From assembly GCF_964199755.1 (NCBI RefSeq), contig NC_133896.1:63157142-63221141 (forward strand): a stretch of 64,000 bases of DNA. The letters run 5' to 3'. Source of the stretch: Larus michahellis (lineage: Eukaryota > Chordata > Aves > Charadriiformes > Laridae). Below are positions 1-13,481 of the stretch, piece after piece (within the stretch, counting starts at the first letter, position 1; each line of letters starts with the position of its first letter). The notes under the pieces are model-generated. The model saw only the letters and a list, made by a program, of their open reading frames with translations, was not told the DNA's origin and made no database searches. A program made the position numbers and the translations under genes.

Positions 1-3000
1 ACTGCTTCTGTTGGCCTGACTGAAAGAATCCTGGTTTAAGAAAAAAATTCAAAGCAATCTTGACTCAAGGCCTTAACTTCAGTATCCCTTAGGGGACTAC
101 TCAAAAACCTGTTTTATCTTATTAAAACAAGTAGTGTATATACTCCACCATTATATAAAATTCCAAGTTCAAAAGGGAATGATTATACACACACGGCACT
201 ACAGAGGTTGACAGTTGTCAATATATGAGTAAAGTTTGGATGCCCGCTTCCCCAATTTAATTGTCGCAACTGAAAAGACTAATAGGCCAGATTATCAAAT
301 GTCACAAGTTATACCTACTAGGAAATTTCTGAGATTTCCCGTATACAAGGCATATTGAAAATATAAATCTTGAAAATTGAGAGATGCAAGTAATTCTTGA
401 TGATCTAATCAAAGGACTGCAGAAAACAGATGGATCATTCTCAATACGGAAAAAATGAATTAAGTCGTCAAGAAGCTGGGCTGTACAGAGGACACCATCC
501 TCTTGCATTACATTTTCTGTTCCTTTCCAACATCACCTCAATTCCATAAATGCCTTTTCCTGCTGTCTTTCAGTAGTACATGGAACATAACCTAACTGAC
601 TCTTCTTTCTAGATGCAATTGTACTTCTTGTGAAGCCTCCCTCAGTAGCCTCCACTACTTTCAACACCAGCATGACACTTTGTACCTATAAGCTTCACCT
701 AGCAGATGAGGAAACATGACAGACCATCACGGGAACATCTACTGTTTCTTCAACAGCTATTGTTAGATAGATATTGTTTCACAATTATGTATTTACTTAC
801 AGCTCAAAATTGAGCCAAAGTTTTTTTTAAGTCTTGGGACATACAAAGTTCAGTCCTGAAAGACCTCTTGGCTTTCCACAGTCTGATCTGAACTGTCTGA
901 CTTTGTTGCTTTCATTGCACAGAAAAAATGCAGGTTCAGGACTCTTGCTAGCATGTTTAATTAGGCACAATACCTTGTATCTATTCCAAGCTATAAAATT
1001 ACTGAAAATTACATTTTCCAAGATCCCCCTATATTCTTCCTGAATAAACACTATGCATAATATTCTTTTTGTTTCTCTACTATCCTATTTCTGAACAAGA
1101 GCTCTGCACATCCTCTTCTTCAAGTCCACCCTTGCACCAGCACTCACAGCCCTTCCTTGCTATGCTTCAGAGAGAACTGCAGGCTTTATCAGGTAAAAGA
1201 AGAAAAAAGCACATCCAGTAGGAAAAAAATCAACGAAGTTCCTGGAACAGCAGAAAAATACCAGGGGTATTAGAGCATGTCCTCTGTTACTAGGAACATA
1301 GGGCTACAATTACTAGGGGTACAGGCATGTTTCCTATTGTGCCAGAGCAGATCCCAAAAATCCTTTTTCAGTTTCCAGTTATTCACAGAACAGCTGAGAT
1401 GGTGTATAGACAGTAAGTCTCTACTGTGTCTTAACAGGGATAAGAAAAGGATTAAGTCAATTCTAGAGGTAGCAGAGACTCATTAGTAACAGGACAGCCT
1501 CCGTTGTCCAAAAACTGAAGTCACTACTGTAGGGTACAGTTTCACATAATATTAAACTGAGTGTAGCTGTTGCTGCTGAAAAGATGTCCCACCCTCCCTT
1601 CCTCCAACTGCCTGACCAAGGACTTCCATTGTTTCTCTCACCGGATCTAAACCATCAGGCCACCACAAGACAAGTCAGTTCAACAAGCTGATCCAAAGGA
1701 AAAAAATTAACTACCACTCAACTCACTTTTTCAGATAGGCTTTTGAAAACCTAACAGTAAGATTCCTATAAATAAAAAATAAATAAAATGGCACATTACA
1801 GTTATATGCAGTTATCTACCAAATACATAACTTTATGTTGTTTTCATGATACTGGAAAATATTCTGTTATTTCATCTCTACAGTATTTTGTCTTTCTAAA
1901 AACGATTACTAAACAATAGGAAATAGATGTCTGTTCAGCAACCTTATGCCAACAATATACACACATAAGAAAGAGACTGACACTTGCCTTTTTAGTATCA
2001 GGCCTTATTACTGAATTTCCAGTCACGACAGATGAGAGGTATTTCTATTAATATACTGAGCAAATAACTTTGTAAATAGTAGGCAAGTATTACAGAAAAA
2101 TTGTCAGTTTACCTGCAACAAGGTCTGCAGTTGCTACTTTCAGTCTTAATCTGTTTGAACATAATAAACCCCAAAATACTATTGCATTTATTGTCAAAAT
2201 TAATTAGTAAGCTTGCAAACTAAGCAAGGAACAGCTTCTCCCACTCCATCCCAAGAATGCAAAGAAAAGCACGGGGTAGGAAGTCAATTTGCCAAATTTT
2301 AAGCAATTCTGGTTAGTCATTTAATTCAAGACTATTCTTTCCAAGTGGGAAAAGGATGCCAAGTAGGCAATATTTACAGGTTAAAACAATGGAAGTACTA
2401 AAGATGTCACTGCCACAACCAAATAGCTACATCTGCCACTCGTTCAGGGACAATATTAAAATACTTAATTAGGAATAGAAGGACAAAGTCATAGTGTGAC
2501 TTTGTTGACAGACTACATACCATCTCATAGCGCAAAAACATGGAAAAGTGCAAGGAGCTACCAGCTATCTCTTAGTCTTAACGTGATAAGCATGGTAACA
2601 ATTCTGGAATCACAATACTAGTAATTTTAGGCTTACAAGAATTTACTTTGGCAATTAAATCATTTTAATGAAGTGACAAACTTCTATACACTAGATATAG
2701 AACCATACTGCCTTAAAATAAATTAGAGAAAAAAATACCCAACATAAAAATATTTCAGCTTTTGTTTTTGACATATTCACTTTCCAAAACAACGTACCTT
2801 TTAAAAAGGAATGACTGGTATAAAGACAACTCAAATAGCATGCATAAATACACTTTTAAAAAATAATTTGAAAAACAGAACAGTGGTTATCTGTGGCAAA
2901 TATTCCTCACTCTCAGAGCTACCAATTTTCTCCAGAAAAAGAAAAATACATTTTTTAGATTTGTATAGAATATATGCATGTTGGACCAACAACATACCTA

Positions 3001-5137
3001 TTTTAGTACACATTCACTCACACATTTCACCAACTAAGGACAGAAAAATGACATGTAAGGCCAACTCCCAAAATACCCCAAAACACACTAACTTATTCAA
3101 TATTGCATGATCCTACAACACACATAAGAATTACAAGAATAACAATGCCACATGCCGTAACACACTTAAAACTCTGACCTTTGATTGCTCAGAGCCTACT
3201 TTAGATTAGCCATCACATTGCACATTAAAAACGTAAATGTTCATTACATAGGTTTAGACTTCCCTAATGTATCTGAACCCTATTGCTTCTAAATTATGTA
3301 GTATTTCTCTGAAACAAAGTATTGCAGTAACACAAATACGCAGACAGGTATATTATCTATTTTGATTTCCAAAGGGCCTTCCAAAGGCTCAGACTTCCTG
3401 GACCTCCAGAAATAAAATTTAAAGTTTGATAGCTATACTAGCGCTACCCTTGCAGAAGACACTTTTAATGGCAATACTCATGCACATTCTTCCATTGAGA
3501 AAGAAAATCAGTATACATAATTTCTCTCTCAAGTAATGGTGCTTTTCACTCCCCCAAAGCACAGAGGCTAAAATAAATAAAATGAGTACGTGACATGTTG
3601 TCAAAGAAAGCTCAACTCCACAGAATGGATTCTGAAAAGTTGAAACCTAATACAAAAATTATGACCAATGGAACAAAGCTATCAAGTTACATAATGATAC
3701 ACCTTCTGCTACAGACACAACAAAACCTTCCACTGACATTTAGGGATGCAGCCATGTATTCAACATAATCACTATGGTACCTAAAATTGCAGGGAAACAA
3801 TATTGATATACATTATTTGTACACTGATTCCTCCATTCCATAATTCCAGTCCAGTCTGAAAATGAGTTGATATGTTTTTGAAACTGAACACATGCTTTTT
3901 TTCCAAGATCTGGATTTTAAGTACCATTAGTTCAAATTATTGAAATTGACAGAATGAAGCTAAGACACCAAGGGCCACTACTTTCAAAAAATACTTTGAC
4001 AACTGAATACTTGGTATAATCAACATAATCTTACTTCTAATCATCTACATTTACGAAAAGATTGTGTGGAGAGCTGATTTACTATACAACTATTTTATGT
4101 AACTATTAGGAGTTTAAGTAAAAAGTAAAATGACTGTTCAAACTGCAGTCAAAAGAAGTACATGCCCAGGAAATCCAAAGAGCTCTACATGCAAAAATAC
4201 ACAATGAAGTCAAACAACCTTTTCACTACAACATAAGACAGTTAGGAAGAGACACACAGCCCAGCTTAATTCAAAATAGCATCAACCATCACAGATTATG
4301 TCTAACAGTTTTATGAGAAGTACTTCTCCTAATGATGATTTCCTGACACAGCAAAGTTAACGTTACCAAAGTACTACTTTTGACATATTTATTCTGTTTA
4401 GCGTCATCATCTATTAAGCACATTCCCAATTTCTCCCTCCTTCCTATGTCAACTGAGATGTCTACATGTTCTTTCCAACCAGATCGATTGCATCAAGCTG
4501 CTTAAAAAGTGTATTTACAATTAATTGTCCCTGTCCTCATAAAATCATTGTTTTACAGAAATTACAGTCTGAAGGAGCCTAGATCTTTTAGCATAGATTT
4601 TAGCAAAATAAGCTGCCTCGAGATCAGAATAATAACATTTAAAAAAACTACAGCGGACCTTACAAGTAAACAGCATGTCAGCGAGAGCAGAGAGAAAAGG
4701 CATTTTAAAAGCAACAGTGATAGTTGAAGGCCTTATTTCAGTGTGAAACCAATGAGATAAAACAGGATGATAGCAGCAAGTGAATCAAGACATAAGATTT
4801 GTAGGAAAGAAATAAAAAAAGGTACATCAATCTGATATGAAGAATTTCTTTTTTTTATCACTATAAAACCAGTAACCAGTGTAACTAACCCTTCATATAT
4901 GAAACAAAGCACTCTGCCCAGAAATTCAGAAAGATTCTCTGTAAGAGTTCAGCCTCCCATCTTTCCCCATCCATTTCCCCAGTGTGGCCAGGCTGACATA
5001 CCAAAGAAAAGGAGAAACAATAGCCCACTCTTACTTCAGGCACTGTGTCTTAGTAAAGTTGTAACTGCTACAAGTATGTTGAAATAAATGAGACCTATCC
5101 TGTCCTTCCCACAACTGATGCAGGAAAAAGGATCAAC

Positions 5138-5352
5138 ATTAGATTGATTTCAAGTAATTCTAGGAATACTGGAGTCCCAATTTATCTGACCACAGCCAAC
5201 GTGAATTTTAGTTCTGGTTATAACGCAAAACCTATAACACTTTTGTTTCCCTGACAGGTCGCACGCGCCTTACATACACAGAAGATTACACATATTAGTT
5301 ATTTGGTTCAAAGAGAGAGGACACTGGAAGGGGAAGAAAGAAGACAGAAATT
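5138..5352. repeat. Unnamed diverged repeat, copy 1
   Basis: Aligns by eye with 6093-6285 in the same direction. Shared blocks include TACTGG-GTCCCAA, TGACCACA, TTTTAGTTC, ACATATTAGTTA-TTG, GAGG-CACTG and GAAATTAAC. The flanks do not continue the similarity, so it looks like two insertions of one element, or an old local duplication, rather than a long tandem array. I do not recognise the family. Confidence 0.55.
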
Positions 5353-5374
5353 AACAGTCTCCCTATGCACAATG

Positions 5375-5470
5375 ATCCCCCGCCCCGGGCCCTGTCCTGC
5401 TGAGGAGGGGAGTGATAGAGTGGCTTGGTGAGCACCTGGCATCCAGCTAAGGTCAACCCACCACACTTAC
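5375..5470. repeat. GC-rich patch resembling an avian interspersed repeat
   Basis: A small GC-rich block (CCCCGCCCCGGGCCCTGTCC, then a GAGTGGCTTGGTGAGCACC-like stretch and GGTCAACCCACCAC) in otherwise AT-rich DNA, lying between the two unnamed repeats. It resembles a motif I associate with dispersed bird repeats, but I cannot name the family. Confidence 0.3.
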
Positions 5471-6092
5471 TAATGATAAAAGAAAAAAGAAAAATCCAAA
5501 ACTTACAAACAAGTAAAAAAAAAGTTCTTTAAAATAATACTTTCAAACCCCAGTGGTTTTAAAGGCAGGACTAACACCCTCTCTCAATTCTATGAAAAGA
5601 AAAACAAAACAAAAAAAACCCCACCAAACCACAAAATCTTCAGCCCATTTAAAATAGCTGCCATACCTATCTTGAAAGCGACATCTTAACTGAGTGTCTG
5701 TGTGTGGCTGTTTTCTATGCCAGAACAAACTACTACTTAAAATTGCTACCATTATTTCCCCAGCACAAAAAGAGGAAGAAATAGGCTATGTTCTACTGCA
5801 GAGATAACAGGAGGATGGAAAAGGGAAGTCAGTATACAAGTTAATTAAACCTTCACTCATTCAGGAATAAAGCAACTGACAACTGTAATATAGCAAATGA
5901 AGGCCACCCTTTTTCCTGAATGAAGACATAAAAAATGAAATTTAAATAAGTTTTTCTTTTTGTTATATATTGTCTACATGTTTGCTTGCCCCAACTTTTA
6001 CATTCTTATTTTTTTGTCTTAATCTTCCTCAGCGGCAACTTGCGCACAGACTCCTGTTAGTTATCACTCTGTCTCTAGCAATCTTAATGAAA

Positions 6093-6285
6093 CATTGCAT
6101 ATGATGTGGTTTTAAGAATTACTGGCGTCCCAAGTCCTTTGACCACAATCAACACAAGTTTTAGTTCCAGTGCATAGCTTCCTATTAGGTAGCAAGGGCC
6201 TTTTGTACAGAGTAGACATATTAGTTACTTGTTTCTAAAACAGAGGGCACTGTATGGGGAGGAATGAAAAGAGAAATTAACTGAA
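6093..6285. repeat. Unnamed diverged repeat, copy 2
   Basis: Partner of 5138-5352, about 955 bp to the right and in the same orientation, with a short internal deletion relative to it. Both lack obvious terminal inverted repeats or poly(A) tails. Confidence 0.55.
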
Positions 6286-7700
6286 TCACAAACAGCCTAT
6301 GAAGAGAAACTGACGTTCAACCCAAAGTCTTAGGAAGCAATGACACAATATAGCTTGCATTGATCTAACAGCTTGCAACCACTGGAAGAGGCAGGTTACT
6401 CATTGTCTTCCAAGCACGCGCTCCCATTCCCCTTCCCTGCAATGGCCCTGGTACTTGCCTGGTTACAGGGCAACCTGTTTTCACTCGCTTATCTGACAGA
6501 AACTAACCTAGCCAGTTTTTTGCCTGTTTATCAAGTTAGCTTACAGCACAGTCGGACCACTATCAGAGCCAATCCATGAGAGGGAGTGGGACTATGTAAC
6601 CTGAAGAGAAGGATATGAGAAGTCAGACTGCCCCTTTTGGAAATGGAAGTCACTAGATGCAGTCAGGCCTACTGTGTAACTTCACCCTCATTATTCACTT
6701 ACACTCAGAACTATTCAAATGTAATAGATAAATTGCCAATAGCTCACCAATTAGATTGCATGGAACATCCCTCCCTGCATCTGAAAACTTCCTTTAATTT
6801 AATCATATATCCTGCACAACATCAAAAAAGAAGTTACTAAGTCCAAGAGATGCATACATTGGCACTAGATGACATAAGTAAACCAAGGTTTTTCAGATAG
6901 CACAGCATTTAAGATGATCTTAGTCTGACTGCCTTTAGGTATCTCAGTCCTTCCTTGATGAAGTGTTTAATCAGTTCCTTGAGACAGGTTATCTGTAGCT
7001 CCAGCTACAAGAGTAGCAAGGCACGTACCAGGCAGATATATGACTTCATGCCACTACCAATACGTTACTTGCTTACAAAACATTCTTTCCAGTAATTCAA
7101 TTAATTACATCAGTAACTATAACAGACCAGAAAAACAAACAAGTAACCCAAATAGTTTGAAAGCCACATTTCCAAACCACACCAAACATGGCTTTCCGTA
7201 AAACAGGACAAGGTCAGAAGGGCAAATTTTCAGCTGGAAACCTTCTAGTCTGAGAGAAACACGATGACCATTCTGAAGCATGAAGATATCTACCTGTTCT
7301 TAATTTAAAAAAATGACAGCTTGTTGGGAAACAGCAAGACTTAATGCTTGGGGTTTATTTTTTAGAGACTGATTAGAAAAAACTCACTAATGGTTCTTGT
7401 ATACTCACTCGCAACAGTTCTTAAATTCCAGAACTACATACACCCAAGTCTCACAAAAAGAAGACTTACTATAATATTCTTATGTAACAGGTACCTCTTC
7501 AATATTAGATATGAGGCCAACCACGTCTTTTAGGCGATCTGCACTGTATATTAAAAGCAGCTTTTAATTCATTTGGTAATTTCTTGGTATGTCTTCAGCA
7601 GTTCCACTTCCTTCTCAACATCTAGAAATGCAGACTGCTTCTCATCCACAAAGGGCATGGACTGCAGCCTCCTACAGAGAGACTACTAGCTGTTTGTTCC

Positions 7701-7772
7701 GGTTGCCTAATAAAGATGAGCTGTTTAGAAAGATCAGGTTGCCCAATAAAGATGAGCTGTTTAAAAAGACCA
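7701..7772. repeat. Two-copy 36-bp tandem duplication
   Basis: Units 7701-7736 and 7737-7772 both read GGTTGCC-AATAAAGATGAGC and so on, with only a few differences (TAATAAAG against CAATAAAG, TTTAGAAAGATCA against TTTAAAAAGACCA). The high identity suggests a recent duplication. It lies in the presumed KDM7A intron. Confidence 0.85.
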
Positions 7773-9899
7773 TGAAGCATGACAAGTACTATCAGTACTG
7801 CACTGTTTTATGCAACACACAGCCTGTAAAGCTTTCGACATCCTCAGTAATGCTGTCAGTAGGCACCATCAGATCTGTCTTGTTCTCAAGCGCAGTGATA
7901 AAAAAAAGTTTGGAGATGAACAGTAACAAACCCACAATGGCTTCCTAGCCTGAGGGAATTGATTAGGAAGCTAATGACTGTTTTTAAACTGTGCCCCTTC
8001 ACTGGAAAATGACATCAGGCATGATTTGAAAATATGACTTTCTGTTAACATTAGGCAATAAATATCCTTTCCTGTCTCCCACGTTCTAGCACCAGTAAGC
8101 AGTATTAGTGCAACCTTAAGACTCCATTGCTGCAAATTCCTTATTCCTAGGTTACTCTATGACTGATTTGCTGCCTTTACAGACTGCAGTAAAAGCAAAC
8201 TTGGCTTCAGGCTGCTTTACGCACCTTTAAACTGGCTCCTTACACCGAATACAGTATTAGCACCTAGCTGGTTTAGTAATTTCTGAACTAGATTGGTTTT
8301 AAAGACCTCCTGGAGCCTCCTACTAAGTAGCTCACAGTAACTCACAGTAGCATTCAAAGTCTCTGCAGCTGTACCGAAAATGAAACTTTTATTGCCTTCA
8401 AAATTCAGCTCATTAAATAGTTCTCCTCCTTCAAGGAAAAAAACCCGCAAAGATATTTTTAAACTCCTCTGCTTCTCAACTGTGTTATTCCCCCTCCAGC
8501 CTACAGTATTTTTCAGGCATTACTAAGAACTTTTTAATACACTTTTAAGTAAGCAGAATAATTTCTGCATCTAACAACAACATAAAATTATACGTGATGG
8601 CTCTTACAGCTTTGAAATACTTTACTTTTATAAGGCAAATAGACTTGCAGTCAATAGCAAGTAGAGACAGACACTTTATTTTTGAAGAACTCTGAGAGCA
8701 AACTGGCTCATCTCTAGCTCACCATCCTCATTTCAAACACAGATGGAGTAGCTGATTACATTAACTTCTATTTAAGCTATGATACAAGCAAACTGTTTCA
8801 GATACACAGATAATGAGTTTAAATATCAGATGTTACATTGGCTGGCTGGCAGAGCAGTAAGTAGAATAAGCTCCTTCAATCAACTAGATAATGCCCATAA
8901 TGTAGAGATCTTTATTGGATTCTCAGCTGCTTATAGAGGTCCAGAGGGTCATGCTGGCCAAAAACTGCATCCGTGCAGTCCGTAACATATCAAGAAGTTA
9001 CTTCTACATATTATTCCATCTACAGAACTCTAACTGTTCAGTTCTCTTCAGATAGAATTAATGAAGCTCAGGAATTTTCAGACCACGTGAAAACTTCAAA
9101 TAGTGCAGAACAAAGCTAAATAGTGTTTGGGGGTTGAGTTACATCAGCACTAAGACTGAATTTTACCTGCATCAATTATTTTTATTCTGGATATAACTTG
9201 ACATACCGATTTTAATCTAAAACTCTAAGAAGTTCAGATCCAGGTTAGGGAGACCAGTTTTGCTCTATCATAAGCTATTTAGAGCCATCTAAATTATTTT
9301 CAAAAGCATAAATCCATATATTTTATTCTACATTTTACACACAAACATTTTTAGAGGTAATCTTTACTTCACAGCCTGTGCTACTCAGCTCCACAGCTTT
9401 TAGATGGGGAAAAAACAGATTTCATCTGTGTATCACTCTAGTGTACGTGTATACAGCTCTTACAATGCCTTCTTCATAGTGGGCAAAACACCAATAATAT
9501 TCGAACAAGAATGCTCAAAGAAATGCACAAGAAAAGTAGGAAGCAGGAAGCAGAGGACTTACTGCAAAAGGTCCCCTGGAAATGAGTACAGACATTTACC
9601 ATTCCTGTAAAAATTACAGGGGCATTATGGTTCACTTATTGTGGAAAAACACAAAATTAATTTTTCAGGAGAAAATTTCTGACTCAAATTTTGCTTAATT
9701 GTTTTTATGAGAGAAGACAGGAAGTCTGCCAAAGAGCAACACATCCAAGCGTTTTATTTTGTGTGTCAATACTGCAAGAAGTGATTATATGAAAATGTTT
9801 TGATATAAGTTAAGTAAATTATGTCTTTGCAATTCAAGATTGAAAGTACACATTATTACAGGTTGTAGGGCTTGTCTGCAAGGGTAATCTGCACCATTA

Positions 9900-10626
9900 C
9901 ACGCTGGAGGCCAACCAGCTGGAATGCAGCTCTGCAAGAGAAGGACCTTGTAGCCCTGGTGAACAGCAAGCTGATCATGACAAGCAATGCAACCTCGTGG
10001 CAAAGGCGGCCAACAGCCTCCTAGCCTGCACTAGGAAAAGCGACGCCAAAAGGTCAAGGGAGGTGATCTTTCCCCTCTACTCAGCACTGGTGAAGCCACA
10101 CCTGGAGTGCTGGGTCCAAGTTCTGGCATCTGCAGTAGAAGACATATGGACATACTGGAGCTAGTCCTGCTAAGTGACACTAAGATGATTAAGGGACTAA
10201 AGCATCTTCAAATGAGGAGAGGCTGAAAGAGCCATGCACCTTCAGCCTGAAGCAGAGAAAGCGCAGGGGGATCTTATCAATGTGTGGAAGTCTCAATGCG
10301 TATAAATTCCCCTGATGGGAGGGGAAAGGTGACAGACTTTGCTCAGTTGTGCCCAGTGACAGGACAAAAGACAATGGCCACTGATTAAAGCATATAAAAT
10401 TCCATTTGAACATAAGGAAAAAGAATTACATATTTATTTATTTTTTAGCTGCTAGAGTGGTCGAACATTGCAAGAGGCTGCCGAGTCTCCATTTGTGGAG
10501 ATACTCAAAACCCAACCAGACACAGTTCTGAGCAGCCTGCTCTAGATGACCCTGCTTGAGCAGGGTCACCTAGATTAAATGATCTTAAGAGATCCTTTCC
10601 AACCTCAATAGTTCTGTGATTCTGTG
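9900..10626 (+). mobile_element. CR1 LINE, 5'-truncated and degraded copy
   Basis: Sense-oriented CR1 3' portion. It starts in pol sequence encoding an ERDLVALVNSKL-like stretch and the Ala-rich segment after it. It continues through the peptide region equivalent to [15 protein letters not shown] and ends TTCTGTGATTCTGTG after GATCTTAAGAGATCC. Frames are broken by substitutions and by an AT-rich insertion or expansion (about 10425-10446). The 3' end contains a 9-bp stem hairpin (10547-10568). It is the most degraded of the long copies and so probably the oldest. Confidence 0.85.
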
Positions 10627-13481
10627 AAATTTATTTTTTAAATCAAAGTTTTCTAGATTAATCTGGATCTATCACTACACTGTTATAGATCCAGTTTAAA
10701 CCAAAAGTAAGACTACCAGCGGACTTTTGTTCCACAACAATTGATACTAACTGGATTAGTTAAAATAGCAAGTACAACAGGATGCAGACTTGGAATGAAT
10801 AGATGTAAGGAACAACTACTTTCAAATCTAGAGTAGAGGAGAATGAGGGAGAAATTGCAAAAACACACAAAAAAAGATACATCTATATAAAGGTATTAGG
10901 GCAATAACCACATAAGGATGATGGCCCCTAAATCAGAAAACAGCTAACCACAGAGGTATCTATACTTACTTGGCACCTCATCACTTGACCTGAAAATTCC
11001 AAAAGCACCATCTATTCTGCTTGCCCTGTGTGCCCAGCCAGCACATGCCATGTTCCCTGTCATCTAAGCCAGAAGCCAAGCACAGCTGCCATGCTTTCAA
11101 AGTACGAGGCACTAAAAAATAGTTCTACCTTGGGACCGAGGAAGGGAGAAATTTTCTTTTTTGAAGCGAGACGGCAGAAGTGCTTAGGCAGGTTGCGGGA
11201 GTTCAAGCCCACACACCTCAAGGGAATGTTCATCTCCAGGTTACATTTTATGTAAAGATACTCTCTATCTCCTCCACTCATGACCTCTTACTCTGCAGAA
11301 AAGAATCCAAGAATTATGGAACCAGAACATAACATGACCCAAACATAATCTTCTGGTTAGGGCACTCAGACATTGACAAGATTATCTTGAGTTCTGGTCC
11401 CTGCTCCTGACATTAGTGAATAAATACATACAGTGAGCACACATTACAGCACAACTTTTTGCAGGTATTAAGACATACTAATACTTTTTCTTAGTCTTCT
11501 GATTTAATAGTGCTTCCTGCAGGAACATAACTGCCTATTTCCTAACTACAAACACATCTGGTTTTCTTTAAAAAACAGCAGAACTGTCCATTTCTCTAAA
11601 TATTTCAGAAACTGGTGAGGACATTAAATTTGCATAAAACCTGACTCACACCTGCCAGACTTTTTGGAGTACAAGCAAAACTTAACAGTTGTTGCTTTTC
11701 TGGTTTGAAGGTGACAGTAATGTCTTGCTTTTCTTTACGACCTCTACTAACATAATCTGAAAGCACCAAAAAGGAAGGTTTTTCTTTACTAACTACCAAA
11801 AAGTAGTAAATACTTCACATGAGACCAATCCTTTACCATGAGTGTTTCCTACATAAAGATTTAGGGGTCAGTAATTTCTAAAAAGCCTTTAATGAGTTCA
11901 ATAATTCACTGAATGCAAACTGTTAAGCCATTTTCTTACAATTCAATTACAGAAGAAAAGTTTATTTATCAGTTTGTTTGTGTTACATATCACTGTCTAC
12001 GAAACTAAGTAAAACTAAAAATACTAAGAAAAAATAACCGAGTTATTTGAAGAGTGAGAATTCCCCAACCTCACAATGTAATATGTAGTACATTAATTTA
12101 AATACACCCAGAGTCAGCTTTCTTTAAAAAGACATTTTTTACTTTTAGCAATTCAAACCACAGAGTTACATAAGACAACCTCAAATTATGTATTTATCTT
12201 CAGAAAAAGCAAGAATTAACACTGGACTTGATGCAGCTGATTCAGGTTAGATCCCATTCAGAGAAAGATACAGAAAGCTACATTTTAAATTTAAATTAAA
12301 GTTGATCATAATTTCTTATTTTCTGCACACCATAAAGTAGTTTCCATCGAATCAAAAACTCAACTGTGTATCTGTATCAGCTATCCTACTGACTGCATTA
12401 GAACATGGATCTTCCACACTTTGCTTCAGAGTGATTGGCTATTGTAGCAGATATTTTAGTGCAGAGGCTTTTTTCACTCCCAAATTAATGTTCAAATTTA
12501 AAACTCCAGATTCTTGCAGTACAAGTTAATATTCTCCAAGTATTCTTTGTTCTGTTATCCATTTCCTTCTGCATTGTCTTCGCTTTCCTGTCCTCTTTCC
12601 ATCCTCCATTCTATATGGTCCACAAGCAACTCCCTGGGAATTTTCCCTGTAGTCTGCATTGGGAACTGATGTTACGTACTGCAGGGATGCATTCACTTCC
12701 ATTCTCAGCACGCATGTGCCAAGAGTGAATTGCAGTGCATTCCTTACTGCTCTTAACTACATGATGTAAATTTACTGGTGCTTCATATAAGTTGAGTCCA
12801 GACAAACAAGATGTTTGCTCAAAATCATTTCACTGATCATCTGACCATACTTAAAGGCTAAAGCTTTGTTTTTCCATGTTTTAGTACTTTTTCATGATTT
12901 TGTCTCATTTCCTTGTCCACTTCCCCTTAGAGAGTGATTCCCTTAGATCACTGTCCAAGACTGTCTGTAGCATCAAAGAAAACGTAAGAAATAGGTAACA
13001 GCACCTCACATGAACAAGTCAAGCACTGGCACCAACAGTAATACCTTCCTTCCACCAGTACACAAGATTTTGATCTCTGTTATAGTAATAAGTCAATTCA
13101 GTATCCAGTACCAGAATTAATTAGGAGTAAAAAGGTTTATTCTTCTGTAAAGTGGAGGGTTTGTGTTTTTTTCATCAGCTGATAAAGTTATTTCCACACT
13201 CAAATAAGGTCAGGAAATAGAATGCACAGTACATTCTGATTTGGTGATGCTAGCCAAGACACCAACTCCAAACAACAAAATTAAATTAGAATTTGCCCTT
13301 ACTAGTAAGATATAAAAGCCAAGTGGTAAAACTTGCAGAAGCACTTAAGAGTTACATCTTCACTTCAGAAAATCCCGATCTACTCATATGATACTCCTAA
13401 CTCTAGCTTACACCTAAATCCTTCCTACTGAACTAAGAAGGACTTCCTTCTTCAAGCCCAAGCCAGCTGACTGTGCTGGAA

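Noticed and set aside
2113..2150. Minus-strand exon-like segment with a GCAG|GTAAAC donor
   Set aside because: The translated peptide matches no part of KDM7A that I recall, and its acceptor has a poor pyrimidine tract; probably a chance splice-like sequence.
8217..8450. 77-codon minus-strand frame as a possible KDM7A exon
   Set aside because: No PHD, JmjC or other KDM7A motif, and KDM7A exon 2 would have to come first; not recognisable as any protein.
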